This document shows, in pieces, positions 61,966 through 64,000 of a stretch of 64,000 nucleotides of DNA. A program made the translations under genes and the position numbers. The DNA is taken from the NCBI RefSeq assembly GCF_900174585.1, contig NZ_FWPT01000003.1:515949-579948 (forward strand), in the 5' to 3' direction. Position 1 is the first letter of the stretch. Each line of letters begins with the position of its first letter. The notes below the pieces were generated by a model that was given only the letters and a program-made list of their open reading frames with translations, made no database searches and had not been told where the DNA came from. This stretch comes from Parendozoicomonas haliclonae. Lineage in GTDB: Bacteria > Pseudomonadota > Gammaproteobacteria > Pseudomonadales > Endozoicomonadaceae.

Positions 61966-63744
61966 ATGTCAGAAATACAGAAACGTGTCGCTCAACTGCG
62001 TGAACTGATGAAGCAGAAAGGGATTGATGCCTGGATTGTGCCAAGCAGCGATGCCCACAACAGCGAATATGTTGCCGAATACTGGAAAGGCCGTGCCTGG
62101 ATCTCCGGCTTTACCGGCTCTGCCGGTACTGCCGTTATTGGTCTGGAACAAGCCGGGCTGTGGACCGATGGTCGTTACCATATTCAGGCGGAAAAGGAAC
62201 TGGAAGGCAGTGGCATTAATCTGTTTCGTGCCGGTAACCCTGATGTGCAAACCCTGAGCGAATGGCTTGCGGACACTCTCCCGGAGAACAGCACCATTGG
62301 TTTTGATGGTCGCACCTTCAGCCAGGCTCAGACCAAGACTCTGCTAAAAGACTTTGGCGATAAGCCGGTTAAACTGGATAGCAGCCATGATCTGCTCTCT
62401 GCCATCTGGGAAGATCGCCCCGCTCTCTCCAAAGCCCCCGCATTTATTCACGATGTCTCTTTTGCCGGTAAAGGCAGCGAAGAGAAGATCAAGGATATTC
62501 GTGATGAGATGGCCAAGAAGAAGGCCACCAGCCACCTTGTGTCCACTCTGGACGACATCGCCTGGGCATTAAACCTGCGCGGCAATGATATTGCCATGAA
62601 CCCGGTGTTTGCCTCTTATCTGCTGATCACCGAGAACAGCTCATCCCTGTATGTGGATCAGGACAAGATCAGCGATGACGTGAGTGCTTACCTCAAAAGC
62701 ATCAATGTTGAAGCCAAAGCCTACGATCAAGCCTGGGCTGACCTTTCCTCTCTGGAAACCAAAAGCATTCTGCTGAATCCGATGACCACCAGCCGTGCTG
62801 TCTTTGATGCACTCCCTGAAGCCGTTGAAGTGGTAGAAGGCAAATCACCTTCTACGTTGATGAAGTCTCTGAAAAACGACACCGAGGTGAAGCAATACCG
62901 GGAAACTCTGTGCAAAGACGGTGTTGCCATCACTCGCTTTATGAAGTGGCTGGAAGATAATGTTCCCGGTGGTGAGGTGACTGAACTTTCCGCCGAGAAG
63001 CAGCTACAGGCCTTCCGTGCCATGGAAGACGGTTACACCGAAGACAGCTTCCGCACTATTGCCGGTTATCGCGAACACGGTGCCATGATGCACTATGCCG
63101 CCGATGAGACCAGTAATGTCACCGTTAAGCCTGGCAGCTTCTTCCTGGTGGATTCCGGCGGCCAGTACCCAGGCGGTACGACCGATATCACCCGAACCTT
63201 CTGCTTTGGTGATCTGACCGAACAGGAACGCCGTGACTACACCCTGGTTCTGCAGGGCGTGATTGATCTCTCCATGGCAGTGTTTATGAAAGGCAGCCGC
63301 GGCTGCAATCTGGATATTCTTGCCCGTGGACCTCAATGGAAAGAAGGCATCAACTACGGTTGTGGAACCGGCCATGGCGTGGGCTTCTTCCTGAATGTTC
63401 ATGAAGGCCCACAGGGCTTCAGTCAGGCGATGGTTGATGTACCGCTACAACCGGGGATGGTGATTACTAACGAACCGGGTATCTATCGGGAAGGTCTGCA
63501 CGGTGTTCGTATCGAGAACATTATGCTGGTGAAAGAGTTTACCCAAACTGAGTTTGGTACCTTCTACAACTTTGAATCCATTACCCTTGCACCGATCTGC
63601 ACCAAAGCCATTAATGTTGATCAGCTGACGACTGCCCAGCGTGACTGGCTGAACAGCTATCACGCCGAAGTGTATAAGCAGCTGGCACCACGGATGACAG
63701 ATGATGAGCAGGCTTATCTGAAAAAGGTGACCGCTGCCATCTAG
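61966..63744 (+). CDS. Large Xaa-Pro aminopeptidase (M24B, XPNPEP1-like)
   Basis: 592 residues, the long three-domain form rather than the ~440-residue PepP of E. coli. Two creatinase-like N-terminal domains (starting VAQLRELMKQKGIDAWIVPSSDAHNSEY) precede the M24 catalytic domain. The five metal ligands are present: Asp396 and Asp407 (VDSGGQYPGGTTDITRTF), His470 (GHGVGFFLNVHEGP), Glu503 (TNEPGIY) and Glu517 (RIENIML). It removes N-terminal residues before proline in the cytoplasm, completing breakdown of peptides produced by the S9A enzyme. No signal peptide. It ends at a strong terminator. Confidence 0.96.
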   Translation: MSEIQKRVAQLRELMKQKGIDAWIVPSSDAHNSEYVAEYWKGRAWISGFTGSAGTAVIGLEQAGLWTDGRYHIQAEKELEGSGINLFRAGNPDVQTLSEWLADTLPENSTIGFDGRTFSQAQTKTLLKDFGDKPVKLDSSHDLLSAIWEDRPALSKAPAFIHDVSFAGKGSEEKIKDIRDEMAKKKATSHLVSTLDDIAWALNLRGNDIAMNPVFASYLLITENSSSLYVDQDKISDDVSAYLKSINVEAKAYDQAWADLSSLETKSILLNPMTTSRAVFDALPEAVEVVEGKSPSTLMKSLKNDTEVKQYRETLCKDGVAITRFMKWLEDNVPGGEVTELSAEKQLQAFRAMEDGYTEDSFRTIAGYREHGAMMHYAADETSNVTVKPGSFFLVDSGGQYPGGTTDITRTFCFGDLTEQERRDYTLVLQGVIDLSMAVFMKGSRGCNLDILARGPQWKEGINYGCGTGHGVGFFLNVHEGPQGFSQAMVDVPLQPGMVITNEPGIYREGLHGVRIENIMLVKEFTQTEFGTFYNFESITLAPICTKAINVDQLTTAQRDWLNSYHAEVYKQLAPRMTDDEQAYLKKVTAAI

Positions 63745-63773
63745 TCATTTAAGAATAAGGCCCTGTGTAGTCA

Positions 63774-63809
63774 GGCCGCTACCGTGATAAACGGTAGCGG
63801 CCTTTTATT
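63774..63809 (+). terminator. Intrinsic terminator after the aminopeptidase gene
   Basis: GGCCGCTACCGT and ACGGTAGCGGCC form a perfect 12-bp stem around GATAA, followed by TTTTATT. Confidence 0.94.
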
Positions 63810-63895
63810 GACTCCAAAACAGAGGGAGCCGAGATAGGTGTGCTCTGCTAAGGGGCAGGAAGCCCCGGGAGCGATTCAATACAAGGATGTATTTG

Positions 63896-63985
63896 CTCTG
63901 GTTCCCACGCTCTGCGTGGGAACCCATATTAGCTATTCGCTCTTGGCAGGTATGCATTCCCACGGTGGACCGTAGGAACGAGATT
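63896..63985 (+). repeat. Bipartite palindromic repeat, copy 3
   Basis: Unit A is a perfect GGTTCCCACGC-TCT-GCGTGGGAACC (63900-63924). Unit B is TTCCCACGG-TGGA-CCGTAGGAA (63957-63978, one mismatch), 32 bases further on. Same orientation and edges (CTCTGG, CGAGA) as copy 2. Confidence 0.85.
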
Positions 63986-64000
63986 TACGCTTGTTCCCCC

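Overview
The window reads as a moderately GC-rich gammaproteobacterial chromosome. The gene content suggests a marine, Oceanospirillales-type heterotroph, possibly near Endozoicomonadaceae. The clues are a PspFABC system, a TonB2-like locus with TtpC, DUF3450 and TPR partners, many peptidases, RND and ABC exporters, and dispersed palindromic repeats. The taxonomic guess is inference; no rRNA or tRNA gene was seen.

Layout. (1) 1-12.1 kb, glycogen metabolism: the 3' part of glgC, then glgA, glgB, a DUF4442 hotdog protein, an opposing aldo/keto reductase, then glgP-glgX-glk. CG-centred LacI-type operator-like palindromes lie before glgB and glgP, with a weaker one before the hotdog gene. (2) 12.2-15.3 kb, envelope stress: a small secreted protein, pspA, pspB and pspC on the minus strand, divergent from pspF, with a sigma54-like promoter and a PspF-like upstream site between them. 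(3) 15.3-25.3 kb, one directional minus-strand block: acetyltransferases and a VOC protein, an RND pump with its adaptor, a heterodimeric MdlAB-type ABC exporter and another acetyltransferase. (4) 25.7-30.2 kb: a second RND adaptor/pump pair. (5) 30.2-33.0 kb, an AT-richer decaying patch: a frameshifted orphan gene between two similar palindromic repeats, then an ABC-F gene broken by an in-frame TGA. (6) 33.0-35.7 kb: a formate/nitrite-family channel followed by a PP2C phosphatase-Ser/Thr kinase fusion.

(7) 35.7-51.0 kb, all minus strand: two tandem M3-family metallopeptidases with a DUF2846-like lipoprotein between them, a heptad-repeat coiled-coil protein, an HD hydrolase, a secreted S9 peptidase, a TonB energising operon (DUF3450, TtpC, ExbB, ExbD, TonB, TPR) and a large TonB-dependent receptor. 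(8) 51.6-51.9 kb: a strongly palindromic MITE-like element just upstream of (9) a four-gene family-5 peptide ABC importer at 51.9-58.3 kb, whose binding protein has both a lipobox and a C-terminal membrane segment. (10) 58.5-63.7 kb: two acetyltransferases overlapping a prolyl oligopeptidase lipoprotein, then a large aminopeptidase P.

Regions 7-10 together suggest a peptide-scavenging route: outer-membrane uptake through the receptor and TonB machinery, periplasmic trimming by S9 peptidases, inner-membrane import by the ABC system and cytoplasmic breakdown by the M3 and M24 peptidases. Substrates are inferred, not shown by the sequence. A dispersed bipartite palindromic repeat (two different hairpins about 30-35 bases apart) occurs at 58.3, 61.8 and 63.9 kb, with a single-hairpin relative at 21.0 kb.
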